A DNA stretch of 64,000 bases from Bacillus sp. ZZV12-4809. Lineage in GTDB: Bacteria; Bacillota; Bacilli; Bacillales; Cytobacillaceae. The position numbers and the translations under genes are program-made. This document shows, in pieces, positions 52,532 through 61,838 of the stretch. Every line of letters starts with the position of its first letter. Within the stretch, counting starts at the first letter, position 1. The notes under the pieces are model-generated. The model was not told where the DNA came from, searched no databases, and saw only the letters and a list, made by a program, of their open reading frames with translations. The stretch is taken from NCBI RefSeq assembly GCF_009849585.1, contig NZ_VCRN01000003.1, positions 1 to 64,000 on the forward strand, given 5' to 3'.

Positions 52532-52614
52532 TGTTAAGTTTCTTGACATGGTTTTTGCTTATTTGTTAGATTTTCTGACAGGAATAATGAAAAAGTTTTA
52601 AAGATTAGTATAAT
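52532..52614 (+). promoter_or_regulatory. Two TnrA/GlnR boxes and tnrA promoter
   Basis: TGTTAGATTTTCTGACA (52564-52580) is a perfect 17/17 match to TGTNANATTTTNTNACA. TGTTAAGTTTCTTGACA (52532-52548) matches TGTNA-N7-TNACA. A -10 TATAAT sits at 52609-52614 with no -35; the perfect box is centred about 49 bp before the expected start, the distance used by TnrA as an activator. Autoactivation of tnrA and control of the divergent pair are predicted. Confidence 0.85.
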
Positions 52615-52645
52615 GAAATAAATTAGTTAGATTGAGGTGACATAA

Positions 52646-52969
52646 TTGGATAAAGAAACATCCTACAAAACCAGAAAAGTCATTTCGATTGGAACGGTCA
52701 GTGAACTGACTGGACTTAGTGAACGCCAGATTCGATACTATGAAGAAAGGAAATTGATTTTCCCTGAAAGATCAAAACGGGGAAGCAGGAAGTTTTCTTT
52801 TCTCGATGTAGAGACGCTCATCGACATAGCCAACAAAAGAGAAGAGGGAGTCCGAACGGAGGAAATCCGCTCAGAATTAAAAAGGAAAAAGAAAAAAGAC
52901 GATCATGCATCACGTTCAAAAATGATTCAGGGTCAGCTTAATGCTCAGTTTGGAATATGGAAGAAATAA
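52646..52969 (+). CDS. tnrA: Global nitrogen regulator TnrA (MerR family)
   Basis: Controls genes for nitrogen scavenging when glutamine synthetase is not feedback-inhibited. The 107-residue protein has the MerR helix-turn-helix ([27 protein letters not shown] is the signature region, about 13-40) and the short C-terminal tail ([13 protein letters not shown]) by which TnrA binds glutamine synthetase. The C-terminal tail distinguishes it from GlnR, which has an autoinhibitory end. TTG start behind GAGGTGA. Confidence 0.9.
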   Translation: MDKETSYKTRKVISIGTVSELTGLSERQIRYYEERKLIFPERSKRGSRKFSFLDVETLIDIANKREEGVRTEEIRSELKRKKKKDDHASRSKMIQGQLNAQFGIWKK

Positions 52970-52974
52970 TAGGA

Positions 52975-53008
52975 AAGTGGTTATTCTGTAAGGAATAATC
53001 ACTTTTTT
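52975..53008 (+). terminator. Terminator of tnrA
   Basis: The stem AAGTGGTTATTC / GAATAATCACTT is followed by six T residues. Confidence 0.85.
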
Positions 53009-53152
53009 ATTCAAAAAATAGGCAATCGGGAGCTGCCAAACATTTTTATACAAAATTTTAGACAAAAAGTCTTTCTTTCGTTTATCATTTCCGTTAAGAT
53101 GTAACCCTATAATAAGAGGTTTTTATTTTAGATAAATAAAGCAGGTGAAAGA

Positions 53153-53905
53153 ATGGAGAAAGAATTTCCTCCAACAATAGAAGTAATTGAGATATGCTTG
53201 CTTGCAGGGAAAATCATGCTCCAGGGCGGTGCCGAAACGTATCGGGTAGAGGACACAATGACCAGGATAGCAGCCTCCCTGGGAATTCCGAATTCACATA
53301 GCTATGTGACGCCAACCGGGATCATATTCTCGACAGATGGAACTGAACCGGCAAAGCTGATTCGGATTTCAGAACGGTCAACGGATTTGTACAAAGTGAC
53401 ATTAGTGAATGGAGTTTCACGCAGGATCAGCAGCGGTGAGCTGAATGGGAAGGAAGCTTTGGCAAGGCTGAAGGAAATTGAAAGTGCCGACTATACTTTT
53501 CCTGTTTATCAGCAGGTTCTTGCAGCGTCGATTGCAAGCGGCTGCTTTTTAATTATGTTCCTTGGAAGCTGGGACGATTTTATTCCGGCAATGATTGCAG
53601 GCGGTCTCGGGTTTGTATCATTTATATACGTACATAGAGTAGTCCAGATCAAATTTTTCTCTGAATTTATTGCTTCATTATTAATTGGCCTTATTGCCTA
53701 TTTCTTTGTGTACTCAGGGGTGGGGACAGAGCTCGATAAGATCATCATTGGGTCAGTCATGCCGCTTGTTCCGGGGTTATTGATAACAAATGCAGTCAGG
53801 GATTTAATGGCCGGGCATCTGGTATCAGGACTGTCAAAAGGGGCTGAAGCATTTTTAACGGCTTTTGCCATTGGTGCTGGGATTGCTCTGATCTTCACTT
53901 TTTAA
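53153..53905 (+). CDS. ThrE-like exporter, large subunit (YjjP/DUF1212 type)
   Basis: Half of a split threonine/serine exporter. The 250 residues have a soluble N-terminal domain (about 1-115; LLAGKIMLQGGAETYRVEDTM, TPTGIIFS) and about five membrane helices. The N-terminal part carries the family's hydrolase-like motif. ATG 53153 follows CAGGTGAAAG. The next gene encodes the partner. Confidence 0.82.
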   Translation: MEKEFPPTIEVIEICLLAGKIMLQGGAETYRVEDTMTRIAASLGIPNSHSYVTPTGIIFSTDGTEPAKLIRISERSTDLYKVTLVNGVSRRISSGELNGKEALARLKEIESADYTFPVYQQVLAASIASGCFLIMFLGSWDDFIPAMIAGGLGFVSFIYVHRVVQIKFFSEFIASLLIGLIAYFFVYSGVGTELDKIIIGSVMPLVPGLLITNAVRDLMAGHLVSGLSKGAEAFLTAFAIGAGIALIFTF

Positions 53906-53927
53906 ATGCAATAACGGAGGAAAGTCT

Positions 53928-54371
53928 ATGTTTATGTTGACTCATATGATTACAAGCTTTATTGCATCAGCCGGGTTCGGGGTGCTTTTCAATGCTCCAA
54001 AAAAATCGCTGCTGAAATGCGGCTTTGTAGGGATGGTCGGCTGGTTCGTTTATATTGGCCTTGTAAATTGGCAGTATGACGCTGTCATTTCATCATTAAT
54101 AGCTGCTTTTACCATCGCTGTGATCAGCCAGGTTTTTGCCAGAATGTATAAAACACCTATTATTATTTTCAGTGTTGCCGGCATCATTCCATTGGTTCCG
54201 GGAGGGATTGCTTATAATGCTATGCGGAATTTTGTTGAAAATGATTACAACATGGCCATACAGCTCGCTGCAAAAGCATTCATGATATCCGGGGCCATCG
54301 CAGTAGGACTTGTCATTTCAGAAGTCATCAATCAAATGATCCGCAATGTTCAGTTTAGATCAAAGAGTTGA
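53928..54371 (+). CDS. ThrE-like exporter, small subunit (YjjB/DUF3815 type)
   Basis: 147 residues, about five membrane helices, with the PLVPGGIAYNAMRN motif that parallels PLVPGLLITNAVRD in the upstream partner. The two probably form one transporter. ACGGAGGAAAG precedes ATG 53928; the gap is 22 bp. Confidence 0.82.
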   Translation: MFMLTHMITSFIASAGFGVLFNAPKKSLLKCGFVGMVGWFVYIGLVNWQYDAVISSLIAAFTIAVISQVFARMYKTPIIIFSVAGIIPLVPGGIAYNAMRNFVENDYNMAIQLAAKAFMISGAIAVGLVISEVINQMIRNVQFRSKS

Positions 54372-54508
54372 ATGACATCCGATGCTTTAACTTAAGTGTT
54401 TTAAAGCGGTGCAGCCGGACTCGTTCAAGATGAGGTTTTTCTTGTAAAATATTACTGGTGAATTTATAATCAAGTAAATTTGATTTTTTCAGAAAAAGGG
54501 AGAATAAC

Positions 54509-56224
54509 ATGATCCGACGGTTTTTTAGCTACTATAAGCCACATAAGCGCCTGTTCATTCTTGATTTTAGTTCGGCAGTATTCGTTGCCATACTTGAACT
54601 GGGATTTCCGTTAGCTGTTCAGTGGTTTATCGACAGCCTGCTTCCAAGCGGGAATTGGTCCATGATTGTTTCTGTGAGTGCCGGCCTGCTTGCTCTTTAT
54701 GTGACCAGCACACTTCTTCAGTTTGTTGTTAACTATTGGGGCCATAAGCTTGGCATCAACATTGAAACAGATATGCGGCAGCAGCTTTTTCAGCATGTGC
54801 AAAGGCAGTCTTTCCGTTTCTTCGATAATACGAAAACAGGGCATATCATGAGCCGGGTGACAAATGATCTGATGGATATCGGAGAGCTTGCCCACCATGG
54901 ACCGGAGGATTTATTTATTGCTGTCATGACGTTTGCAGGTGCCTTTTGGATCATGCTTACAATCAATGTAAAGCTCGCACTTGTAACCATACTTGTTCTT
55001 CCGTTTCTTGTATTGCTGATAACGTTCTGTAATATAAAAATGAACAAAGCATGGAAAAGAATGTACGGTGAAATTGCCGATGTCAACGCCCAGGTTGAGG
55101 ATAGTGTATCCGGAGTGCGTGTGGTTCAGTCTTTTACAAATGAAAGCTACGAGATTAAAAGATTTAGAGAAAACAATGGCAGATTCCGGCTTGCCAAGCT
55201 TGCAGCTTATAAGATAATGAGCTTCAGTGCTTCCGGAGTCTATATGCTGACCAGATTAATTACTATGATTGTTCTTGTATACGGTTCCTGGCTGAGCTTC
55301 AGCGGGCAGCTTTCATACGGAGCATTGGTCGGATTTGTGCTCTATGTGAATGTGCTCTTAAAGCCGATTGATAAAATAAGTGCCCTGATGGAATTGTATC
55401 CAAAGGGAATGGCTGGTTTCAAAAGGTTTATAGAAATCATCGATACTGAACCGGAAATTAAGGATACGAAAGATGCCATTGAGGTTAAGTCCTTAAGAGG
55501 TGATATTCGTTTCCAGAATGTATCGTTCAGTTATGACGAGCATAAATCGGTGCTTGAGGGAATTGACCTTCAAATAAAAGCAGGTGAGACAGTAGCTTTT
55601 GTTGGACCTTCAGGAGCCGGTAAGACAACGATTTGCTCATTGATTCCACGCTTTTATGATGTGAATAGCGGAAGTATTAAGATTGATGGCATGGATATCA
55701 GGGACTTGACAAAAAAATCACTGAGATCGCAGATTGGCATTGTCCAGCAGGATGTCTTCCTGTTTACGGGTACCCTTAAAGAGAATATTGCTTACGGTAT
55801 GCTTGGGGCAACAGATGAGCAGATTGCAGACGCGGCTGGAAAAGCTCACCTGCAGGACTTCATTGCATCTTTGCCGGATGGTTATGAAACACAAATTGGA
55901 GAACGGGGATTAAAGCTGTCAGGCGGACAAAAGCAAAGAATCGCGATTGCGAGAATGTTCCTGAAAAACCCGCCGATATTGATCCTGGATGAGGCAACCT
56001 CGGCATTGGATACTGAAACAGAGCAAATTATACAAACGGCATTGAACGAGCTTGCCGTAAACCGCACGACCCTTGTGATAGCCCATAGGCTTGCCACGAT
56101 CCGCAATGCAGATAGAGTTGTGGTTGTTACAGAAGACGGTATTGCTGAAGAAGGCACACATGATGAACTGATCGAAAAGAACGGGATCTTTGCAGGGCTT
56201 CATAATGTACAGTTTCAAAGATAA
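54509..56224 (+). CDS. ABC exporter, fused permease-ATPase (multidrug/lipid type)
   Basis: A homodimeric half-transporter of 571 residues. Six membrane helices (about 10-305) precede an ATPase with Walker A GPSGAGKTT (about 370-378), Q-loop, signature LSGGQKQRIAIARM, Walker B ILILDEATSALD and switch His (IAHRLAT). Resembles BmrA/MsbA-type exporters; substrate unknown. AAAAGGGAG precedes ATG 54509. Monocistronic. Confidence 0.9.
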   Translation: MIRRFFSYYKPHKRLFILDFSSAVFVAILELGFPLAVQWFIDSLLPSGNWSMIVSVSAGLLALYVTSTLLQFVVNYWGHKLGINIETDMRQQLFQHVQRQSFRFFDNTKTGHIMSRVTNDLMDIGELAHHGPEDLFIAVMTFAGAFWIMLTINVKLALVTILVLPFLVLLITFCNIKMNKAWKRMYGEIADVNAQVEDSVSGVRVVQSFTNESYEIKRFRENNGRFRLAKLAAYKIMSFSASGVYMLTRLITMIVLVYGSWLSFSGQLSYGALVGFVLYVNVLLKPIDKISALMELYPKGMAGFKRFIEIIDTEPEIKDTKDAIEVKSLRGDIRFQNVSFSYDEHKSVLEGIDLQIKAGETVAFVGPSGAGKTTICSLIPRFYDVNSGSIKIDGMDIRDLTKKSLRSQIGIVQQDVFLFTGTLKENIAYGMLGATDEQIADAAGKAHLQDFIASLPDGYETQIGERGLKLSGGQKQRIAIARMFLKNPPILILDEATSALDTETEQIIQTALNELAVNRTTLVIAHRLATIRNADRVVVVTEDGIAEEGTHDELIEKNGIFAGLHNVQFQR

Positions 56225-56255
56225 GCAGAATCCAATGTGGATTCTGCTTTCTTTG
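56224..56255 (+). terminator. Intrinsic terminator
   Basis: AGCAGAATCC / GGATTCTGCT perfect 10-bp stem then TTCTTTG. Confidence 0.85.
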
Positions 56256-56361
56256 TATTTCTCAAAACTTGAAAATCCCTAATAAGTTTTCAGAACAGTC
56301 AAAAAGTACTAGCGGTTTTCTGCATTATATGGAAGGTTTTAACTAGAACAGGACTTATGTG

Positions 56362-56377
56362 GTATAGACAACTATAC
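56362..56377 (+). promoter_or_regulatory. NagR (YvoA)-like dre operator
   Basis: GTATAGACAACTATAC, a 6-bp inverted repeat within TGGTATAGACAACT, fits the GntR/HutC-type sites bound by NagR in front of GlcNAc genes of Bacillus. It lies 93 bp before the amiE start, implying induction of the operon by amino-sugar phosphate. Confidence 0.6.
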
Positions 56378-56469
56378 GCAGACTCTATTAATCTTACAAT
56401 ATGTAAACCCTTTCATTAAATAGAGGAGGTTAAAGGCTGTTGAAAATTCATAAAAATAAAGGAGGCACT

Positions 56470-58179
56470 ATGAAAAACAAAACTAAGCTTGTTGCGCTAT
56501 CTGCCGCACTTAGCACTTCACTCCTTATTCCTGCAGCATATCCTGTATCTGCGCAAAGCTCAGAAGGAGTCAAGCCAACAATGGAAATGAAAAACAATAA
56601 AGGTGTAAAACACAAAATTCACCCCATTTTTTCATGGGATCGTCCTGGGCCGATTTCTCCAATTCTACATCCTGGTTCTGCCATGGGAGCAGGGATGGTT
56701 CAGCAGCCGCTGGATGAAATCGATCCATTAATGGAGGAGATGATTTCAGAAGGCGTTATGCCTGGTGCTGTCACTTTCGTGGCAAGGCGCGGACATATCG
56801 TCAAGCATGATGCATACGGATATTCCTACCGCTACACAGATGATAAGTTTACTGAATCCCAAAACCCAATTGAAATGACCGAAGATACCATTTTTGATCT
56901 GGCTTCAATCAGTAAAATTTTTACCACAACAGCTGCGATGATATTGTATGATGAAGGCCGTTTTCAGCTGGATGATCCTGTTGCGGAATATATTCCCGAG
57001 TTTGCCGAAAACGGAAAGGAAAATGTAACAATACGCCAGCTGATGACCCATACCTCAGGCTTTACTGCATGGATTCCGTTATATTCACAAGGTAGCAGCA
57101 GAGAGGAACGCATGCAGATCGTTTTTAATTATCCATTGGCCAATGAGCCGGGTGAAGAGTATACATACAGCGATTTGAATATGATTACGCTCGGTGCGCT
57201 GATCGAACGCCTTTCTGGACAAAGTCTGGATGAGTTTGTAAAGAAACGCATAACTCAACCGCTGGGAATGAAGGATACGATGTATAACCCTCCTGAATCT
57301 TTGAAGCATCGTATTGCAGCCACTGAATATCAGCCTGCAATTGGCAGGGGGCTTGTATGGGGTGAAGTTCATGATGAAAATGCCTGGTCCCTTGATGGTG
57401 TCGCCGGACATGCAGGTGTCTTTTCCACTGCATCCGACCTTGCAAGGCTTGCCCATATGTACGTGAATGACGGGCGTTATGGCGGCAAGCGGATATTAAA
57501 AGAAGAGACAGTGAAAATGCTTATTCAAAATCAAATCCCTCAATTTCCAGGCAATGATCATGGCTTAGGCTGGGAGCTTGGTCAGGGATGGTTCATGGAT
57601 GCATTATCAGAGGGGACTTCGCTTGGGCATACAGGGTACACTGGAACCTCGATCGTCATAAACCGAAATAATGGCACGATTGCGATTCTCTTAACGAATC
57701 GTGTCCATCCTTCAAGAAATACTGTTACAACGAATATTGCAAGGCGTGCATTTGCCAGACAGGTGGCGGATTCCATTCCTGTAGCGATTCCAGGGAAAGG
57801 AGATGCCTGGTTCTCAGGTTATGGAGATAAAATTCAGCATGAGTTAACCGCTAAAGTCAATCTCAAAGAAGAGGCAGTTCTGTCCTTCGATACCTGGTAC
57901 AGAACTGAAACCAATGCGGATATGGCCTTTGTAGAGGTCTCAGAGGATGGCGTCAATTGGACACAGGCAGCCCAGCCATATACAGGCAGCAGCATCGACT
58001 GGAAAAAGGAAAAGCTGGCTATTCCGGCAGGAACATCGCATATTCGATTCCGATACGAGACAGACAGCTCTGTAAATGGCAGAGGCTGGTACGTTGATAA
58101 TGTAAAACTTCAGCTGTCAAATGGCAAAAATGTTAAGCCTGCCCTCACAGGAAACGGGTGGGAAAAAAGAAAGTATTAG
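56470..58179 (+). CDS. amiE: Secreted N-acetylmuramyl-L-alanine amidase / serine hydrolase (AmiE/YbbE-like)
   Basis: Removes stem peptides from muropeptides outside the cell. Signal peptide to about residue 33 (ALA/SA region). The beta-lactamase-fold domain (about 75-425) has S146-I-S-K149, YSDLN, and LGHTGYTG. A C-terminal beta-sandwich of about 130 residues (AVLSFDTWYRTETN; HIRFRYETDSS) looks like an immune-inhibitor-A/carbohydrate-type module not needed for catalysis. ATG 56470 follows AAAGGAGG. Function is inferred from gene order, which mirrors ybbE-ybbD-ybbC. Confidence 0.78.
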   Translation: MKNKTKLVALSAALSTSLLIPAAYPVSAQSSEGVKPTMEMKNNKGVKHKIHPIFSWDRPGPISPILHPGSAMGAGMVQQPLDEIDPLMEEMISEGVMPGAVTFVARRGHIVKHDAYGYSYRYTDDKFTESQNPIEMTEDTIFDLASISKIFTTTAAMILYDEGRFQLDDPVAEYIPEFAENGKENVTIRQLMTHTSGFTAWIPLYSQGSSREERMQIVFNYPLANEPGEEYTYSDLNMITLGALIERLSGQSLDEFVKKRITQPLGMKDTMYNPPESLKHRIAATEYQPAIGRGLVWGEVHDENAWSLDGVAGHAGVFSTASDLARLAHMYVNDGRYGGKRILKEETVKMLIQNQIPQFPGNDHGLGWELGQGWFMDALSEGTSLGHTGYTGTSIVINRNNGTIAILLTNRVHPSRNTVTTNIARRAFARQVADSIPVAIPGKGDAWFSGYGDKIQHELTAKVNLKEEAVLSFDTWYRTETNADMAFVEVSEDGVNWTQAAQPYTGSSIDWKKEKLAIPAGTSHIRFRYETDSSVNGRGWYVDNVKLQLSNGKNVKPALTGNGWEKRKY

Positions 58180-58238
58180 TATTTGATTTTTTAGTAAAAA
58201 GTAAACTCATATGAAAAAGCAGGAAGGACGTTGGAGAA

Positions 58239-60353
58239 ATGGGTAAAGTCAGCAAAGTTACGTTTATTTTCCTTCTTACAATTACACTTGCCGTTTCGCA
58301 ATTGTGGATGGGAGGAACCTTGAATAAAGCATCAGCAAAAAGCAATGCAAAGGACTTAGTACTTATGCAGAATGTGCCTGAGACCGACCTGGAAGTCAGC
58401 GGGAATACATTTCAATTAAAGGCACTGCATGTTTTTAAAGAGGGACATTTCATGGCTGTTACAGACGGTCTGAAATGGATGTCATCCAATAAAACTGTTG
58501 CAGCAGTTGATCAGTCAGGAACTATCACATTTAAGGGGAAGCCAGGAAAAACCTTTATCAGTGTTACTGATGGAGTGTATAAGGACCGAATTGCAGTACA
58601 AATAAAACCTGACCGCGAAAAGAATAGCAAAGGCAAGCCTGGTTTTAAAGTGAAAATGATTAAAGAGCATGGGAAACGGTATGACCTTATTAGCCGGGCT
58701 GTGAAATATATGTCTATTGAAGAAAAGGTAGGCCAGATGCTGATGCCGGATTTCCGCACTTGGAAGGGACAGAATGTCACAGAAATGCTTCCTGAAATAG
58801 AGAAGCTGGTAAAAGATTATCATCTTGGAGGGGTGATATTATTCCGTGAAAATGTGGTGACAACTGAACAGACTGCCACATTGGTTTCAGATTATCAGAA
58901 AGCTGCAGAAAAATTTGGCTTATTGATGACGATTGACCAGGAAGGCGGTATTGTTACCCGTCTTCAATCAGGAACTGACATGCCTGGGAATATGGCTTTA
59001 GGTGCTGCCCGTTCTGAAGAGATTTCGCGCAAGGTTGGCAAGGCGATTGGAGAGGAGCTCTCTTCACTCGGCATTAATATGAATTTTGCACCTGTCATGG
59101 ATGTAAATAATAACCCCGACAATCCGGTGATAGGCGTTCGTTCATTTGGAGAGGACCCGCAGCTGGTCGCTGACATGGGCGTTGCTTATACTGAAGGATT
59201 GCAATCAGCAGGTGTTGCCGCTACTGCAAAACATTTTCCCGGGCATGGAGATACAGCAGTAGACTCACATCTGGGATTGCCTGAAGTGCCTCATGATAAG
59301 GAACGTCTAAAAGAAGTTGAATTGTATCCTTTCCAAAAGGGGATGGAAGCAGGCGTGGATGCTATCATGACTGCACATGTTACCTTCCCTAAGATTGATG
59401 ATACGAAAGCAATCTCACAAAAAACAGGTGAAGAAATCGCAATTCCGGCCACTCTTTCACATAAAGTGCTGACAGAACTTATGCGTGAAGAAATGGGATA
59501 TGAAGGTGTTATTACAACGGATGCAATGAATATGAATGCCATCGCTGAACATTTTGGACCAGTTGATGCTGCCATTCGTGCCGTCAAAGCTGGAACTGAT
59601 ATTGTGCTAATGCCTGTTGGCCTAAAAGAAGTTGCAGAAGGGCTATTGGATGCTGTTAAAAATGGAGAAATCTCTGAAAAACGCATAGAATCCTCCGTTC
59701 AACGGATTTTAACACTGAAAATAAAGCGGGGAATTATGAAAGAAGAAACGCCTCAGCCGATTGATGAAAAAATTGCAAAGGCACTTGAAGTAGTTGGATC
59801 AGATGAACATAAACAAATAGAAAAAGAAGCAGCAGAACGTTCAATTACCCTGGTTAAAAATGAAGGAGATGCTTTGCCATTACAATTATCTCCTGAAGAT
59901 AATATTGTCGTTGTCGGAAATACGTATATTACAGATTTAAGTAACTCAGTGGGCAAGTTCCATAAAAACACAGCGGTCATCCAGACCTCAAGCTATGAAT
60001 TAACTGAAGAGCAGAAGCAGCAGATCAGGAATGCCAGTGCGGTTATTGTGGGCTCACATACCTCTAATGTGTCGGGCCGTTCACCTGACAGCGCACAGAT
60101 GAAGATGGTTAATTCCATTATTGCTGAATCAGAAGCTCCGGTTATTGCGGTTGGCATCCGTAACCCTTATGACATCATGGCCTATCCGGAAATTGATGCC
60201 TATATTGCACAATACGGCTTCAGAACGGCCAGCTTTGATGCAGCAGCAGGCGTTTTATTTGGTCAGATTAACCCTTCAGGTAAATTGCCTGTAACTATTC
60301 CGGGTCCAGATGACACTGTCCTATATGAATTCGGGCATGGTTTGAGTTATTAG
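58239..60353 (+). CDS. nagZ: Secreted beta-N-acetylglucosaminidase with N-terminal Ig-like domain
   Basis: GH3 exo-glucosaminidase that releases GlcNAc from muropeptides. After a signal peptide (to about residue 33) comes an extra domain (about 60-125; LKWMSSNKTVAAVDQSGTI, a Big_2-like repeat). The GH3 barrel (about 150-480) has KHFPGHGDTAVDSHLGLP, with the His/Asp general-acid pair, and ITTDAMNMNAI, with the nucleophile Asp. A C-terminal alpha/beta domain follows. At 704 residues it is about 60 longer than B. subtilis NagZ, the size of the added domain. Confidence 0.85.
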   Translation: MGKVSKVTFIFLLTITLAVSQLWMGGTLNKASAKSNAKDLVLMQNVPETDLEVSGNTFQLKALHVFKEGHFMAVTDGLKWMSSNKTVAAVDQSGTITFKGKPGKTFISVTDGVYKDRIAVQIKPDREKNSKGKPGFKVKMIKEHGKRYDLISRAVKYMSIEEKVGQMLMPDFRTWKGQNVTEMLPEIEKLVKDYHLGGVILFRENVVTTEQTATLVSDYQKAAEKFGLLMTIDQEGGIVTRLQSGTDMPGNMALGAARSEEISRKVGKAIGEELSSLGINMNFAPVMDVNNNPDNPVIGVRSFGEDPQLVADMGVAYTEGLQSAGVAATAKHFPGHGDTAVDSHLGLPEVPHDKERLKEVELYPFQKGMEAGVDAIMTAHVTFPKIDDTKAISQKTGEEIAIPATLSHKVLTELMREEMGYEGVITTDAMNMNAIAEHFGPVDAAIRAVKAGTDIVLMPVGLKEVAEGLLDAVKNGEISEKRIESSVQRILTLKIKRGIMKEETPQPIDEKIAKALEVVGSDEHKQIEKEAAERSITLVKNEGDALPLQLSPEDNIVVVGNTYITDLSNSVGKFHKNTAVIQTSSYELTEEQKQQIRNASAVIVGSHTSNVSGRSPDSAQMKMVNSIIAESEAPVIAVGIRNPYDIMAYPEIDAYIAQYGFRTASFDAAAGVLFGQINPSGKLPVTIPGPDDTVLYEFGHGLSY

Positions 60354-60369
60354 AAAGAGGAATAAAAAA

Positions 60370-60412
60370 AGGATGGGTACATGCACTTTTGTTCCTGGCA
60401 TGTACCTATCCT
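60370..60412 (+). other. Long hairpin between nagZ and namZ
   Basis: AGGATGGGTACATGC (60370-60384) pairs over 15 bases with GCATGTACCTATCCT (60398-60412). No T run follows, so it is not a normal terminator. It may protect or divide the operon mRNA. Confidence 0.6.
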
Positions 60413-60432
60413 AACCTGGGAGGAGAAAACTA

Positions 60433-61692
60433 ATGAAGAAATGGTTTATGGCTTTTTTGACAATGATTCTCGTACTCTCTTCTTTAACTGTAGTGCTTGC
60501 AGATAACGGCAATGGAAAAGGAAAAGGCAAGAAAAAGAAGTTCGAGCTTGGTGTTGAAGTTCTTTTGGATGATAAAAAAGAACTTATTGAAGGAAAACGG
60601 GTTGGCCTGATTACAAATCCGACAGGGGTCGACCAGAATTTAAACAGCATTGTTGATATTCTGCACAATGATCCGGACGTGGAGTTAACAGCATTATATG
60701 GACCGGAGCATGGGGTTCGCGGAAGTGCGCAGGCAGGTGAATATGTTGAGTATTATATCGATGAAAAGACAGGGCTTCCTGTTTACAGCTTATATGGAAA
60801 AACCAAAAAGCCTACACCTGAAATGCTTGAAAATATTGATGTCCTTCTGTTTGATATCCAGGATGTCGGAACACGTTTTTACACGTATATTTACACAATG
60901 GCATACGCCATGGAAGCAGCAAAAGAAAACAATATCCCTTTCATCGTGCTGGACAGGCCTAATCCTCAAGGTGGAACAAAGGTTGAAGGGCCGGTGCTTG
61001 ATATGAAGTATTCCTCCTTTGTGGGGAATTACCCGATTCCGCTTCGCCATGGAATGACGGTAGGTGAACTGGCCGAATTGTTTAATGAAGATTTTGAAAT
61101 AGGTGCAGATTTAACTGTTGTCAAAATGAATGGATGGAAGCGCAATATGTATTACGATGACACACGGCTTCCGTTTGTCATGCCTTCTCCTAATATGCCA
61201 ACGCTTGAAACGGCATTAGTATATCCCGGTGCGGCATTAATTGAAGGAACGAATGTTTCTGAGGGACGCGGAACAACGAAGCCGTTTGAATTAATTGGTG
61301 CTCCATTTATTAATGCTGATGAATTGGCTGGGCATTTGAACAGTCTTAATCTTCCTGGGGTAAACTTCAGAGCAGCTTCGTTTACACCAAGCTTTTCTAA
61401 ACATGCAGGACAGCTTTCTCATGGGATTCAGATTCATGTGACAGATCGTGAAGCATTCAAGCCTGTCGAGACTGGACTTCACATCGTGAAGGCGATCCAT
61501 GATATGTATCCGGTAGACTTCGAATTCCGTGAAGAAAACAGTGCTGGAATTTCATTTTTTGACAACCTGATGGGCAATGGCTGGGTCCGTGAAGCCATAG
61601 AAGAAGGAAAGAATGTTGATGAAATCTCCTCCAAATGGCAAAAAGAATTAAAGCAATTCAACAAAACACGCAAAGAATATTTACTTTATTAA
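60433..61692 (+). CDS. namZ: Secreted exo-beta-N-acetylmuramidase (DUF1343, NamZ/YbbC-like)
   Basis: Cleaves terminal MurNAc from peptidoglycan fragments; works after AmiE and NagZ. Signal peptide to about residue 23, then a Lys/Gly-rich linker. The DUF1343 core (about 35-419) has GLITNPTGVD, YGPEHGVRG, LFDIQDVGTRFYTYIYT, DRPNPQGG and PNMPTLETALVYPG. 419 residues, the usual length. GGGAGGAGAA precedes the ATG. Confidence 0.88.
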   Translation: MKKWFMAFLTMILVLSSLTVVLADNGNGKGKGKKKKFELGVEVLLDDKKELIEGKRVGLITNPTGVDQNLNSIVDILHNDPDVELTALYGPEHGVRGSAQAGEYVEYYIDEKTGLPVYSLYGKTKKPTPEMLENIDVLLFDIQDVGTRFYTYIYTMAYAMEAAKENNIPFIVLDRPNPQGGTKVEGPVLDMKYSSFVGNYPIPLRHGMTVGELAELFNEDFEIGADLTVVKMNGWKRNMYYDDTRLPFVMPSPNMPTLETALVYPGAALIEGTNVSEGRGTTKPFELIGAPFINADELAGHLNSLNLPGVNFRAASFTPSFSKHAGQLSHGIQIHVTDREAFKPVETGLHIVKAIHDMYPVDFEFREENSAGISFFDNLMGNGWVREAIEEGKNVDEISSKWQKELKQFNKTRKEYLLY

Positions 61693-61701
61693 ATTCGCAG
61701 G

Positions 61702-61739
61702 AAGAACCTGGCAGCGTTTGGCGCCAGGTTCTTTTTTTT
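61702..61739 (+). terminator. Intrinsic terminator after namZ
   Basis: A perfect 11-bp stem AAGAACCTGGC and complement is followed by seven T residues; nagP therefore may have reduced expression or its own promoter. Confidence 0.9.
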
Positions 61740-61838
61740 ATTCCATGGCGAGCCTGCATAATACTGTTGGAGCCTGGTAATGAATTATTAAGCCTGTTCA
61801 TATTATTTATTAATCCATAGGGAAAGAGGTGTGTATTA

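Noticed and set aside
56402-56415. cre-like sequence TGTAAACCCTTTCA upstream of amiE
   Set aside because: It lacks the central CG that CcpA needs; kept only as a weak possibility of catabolite control.
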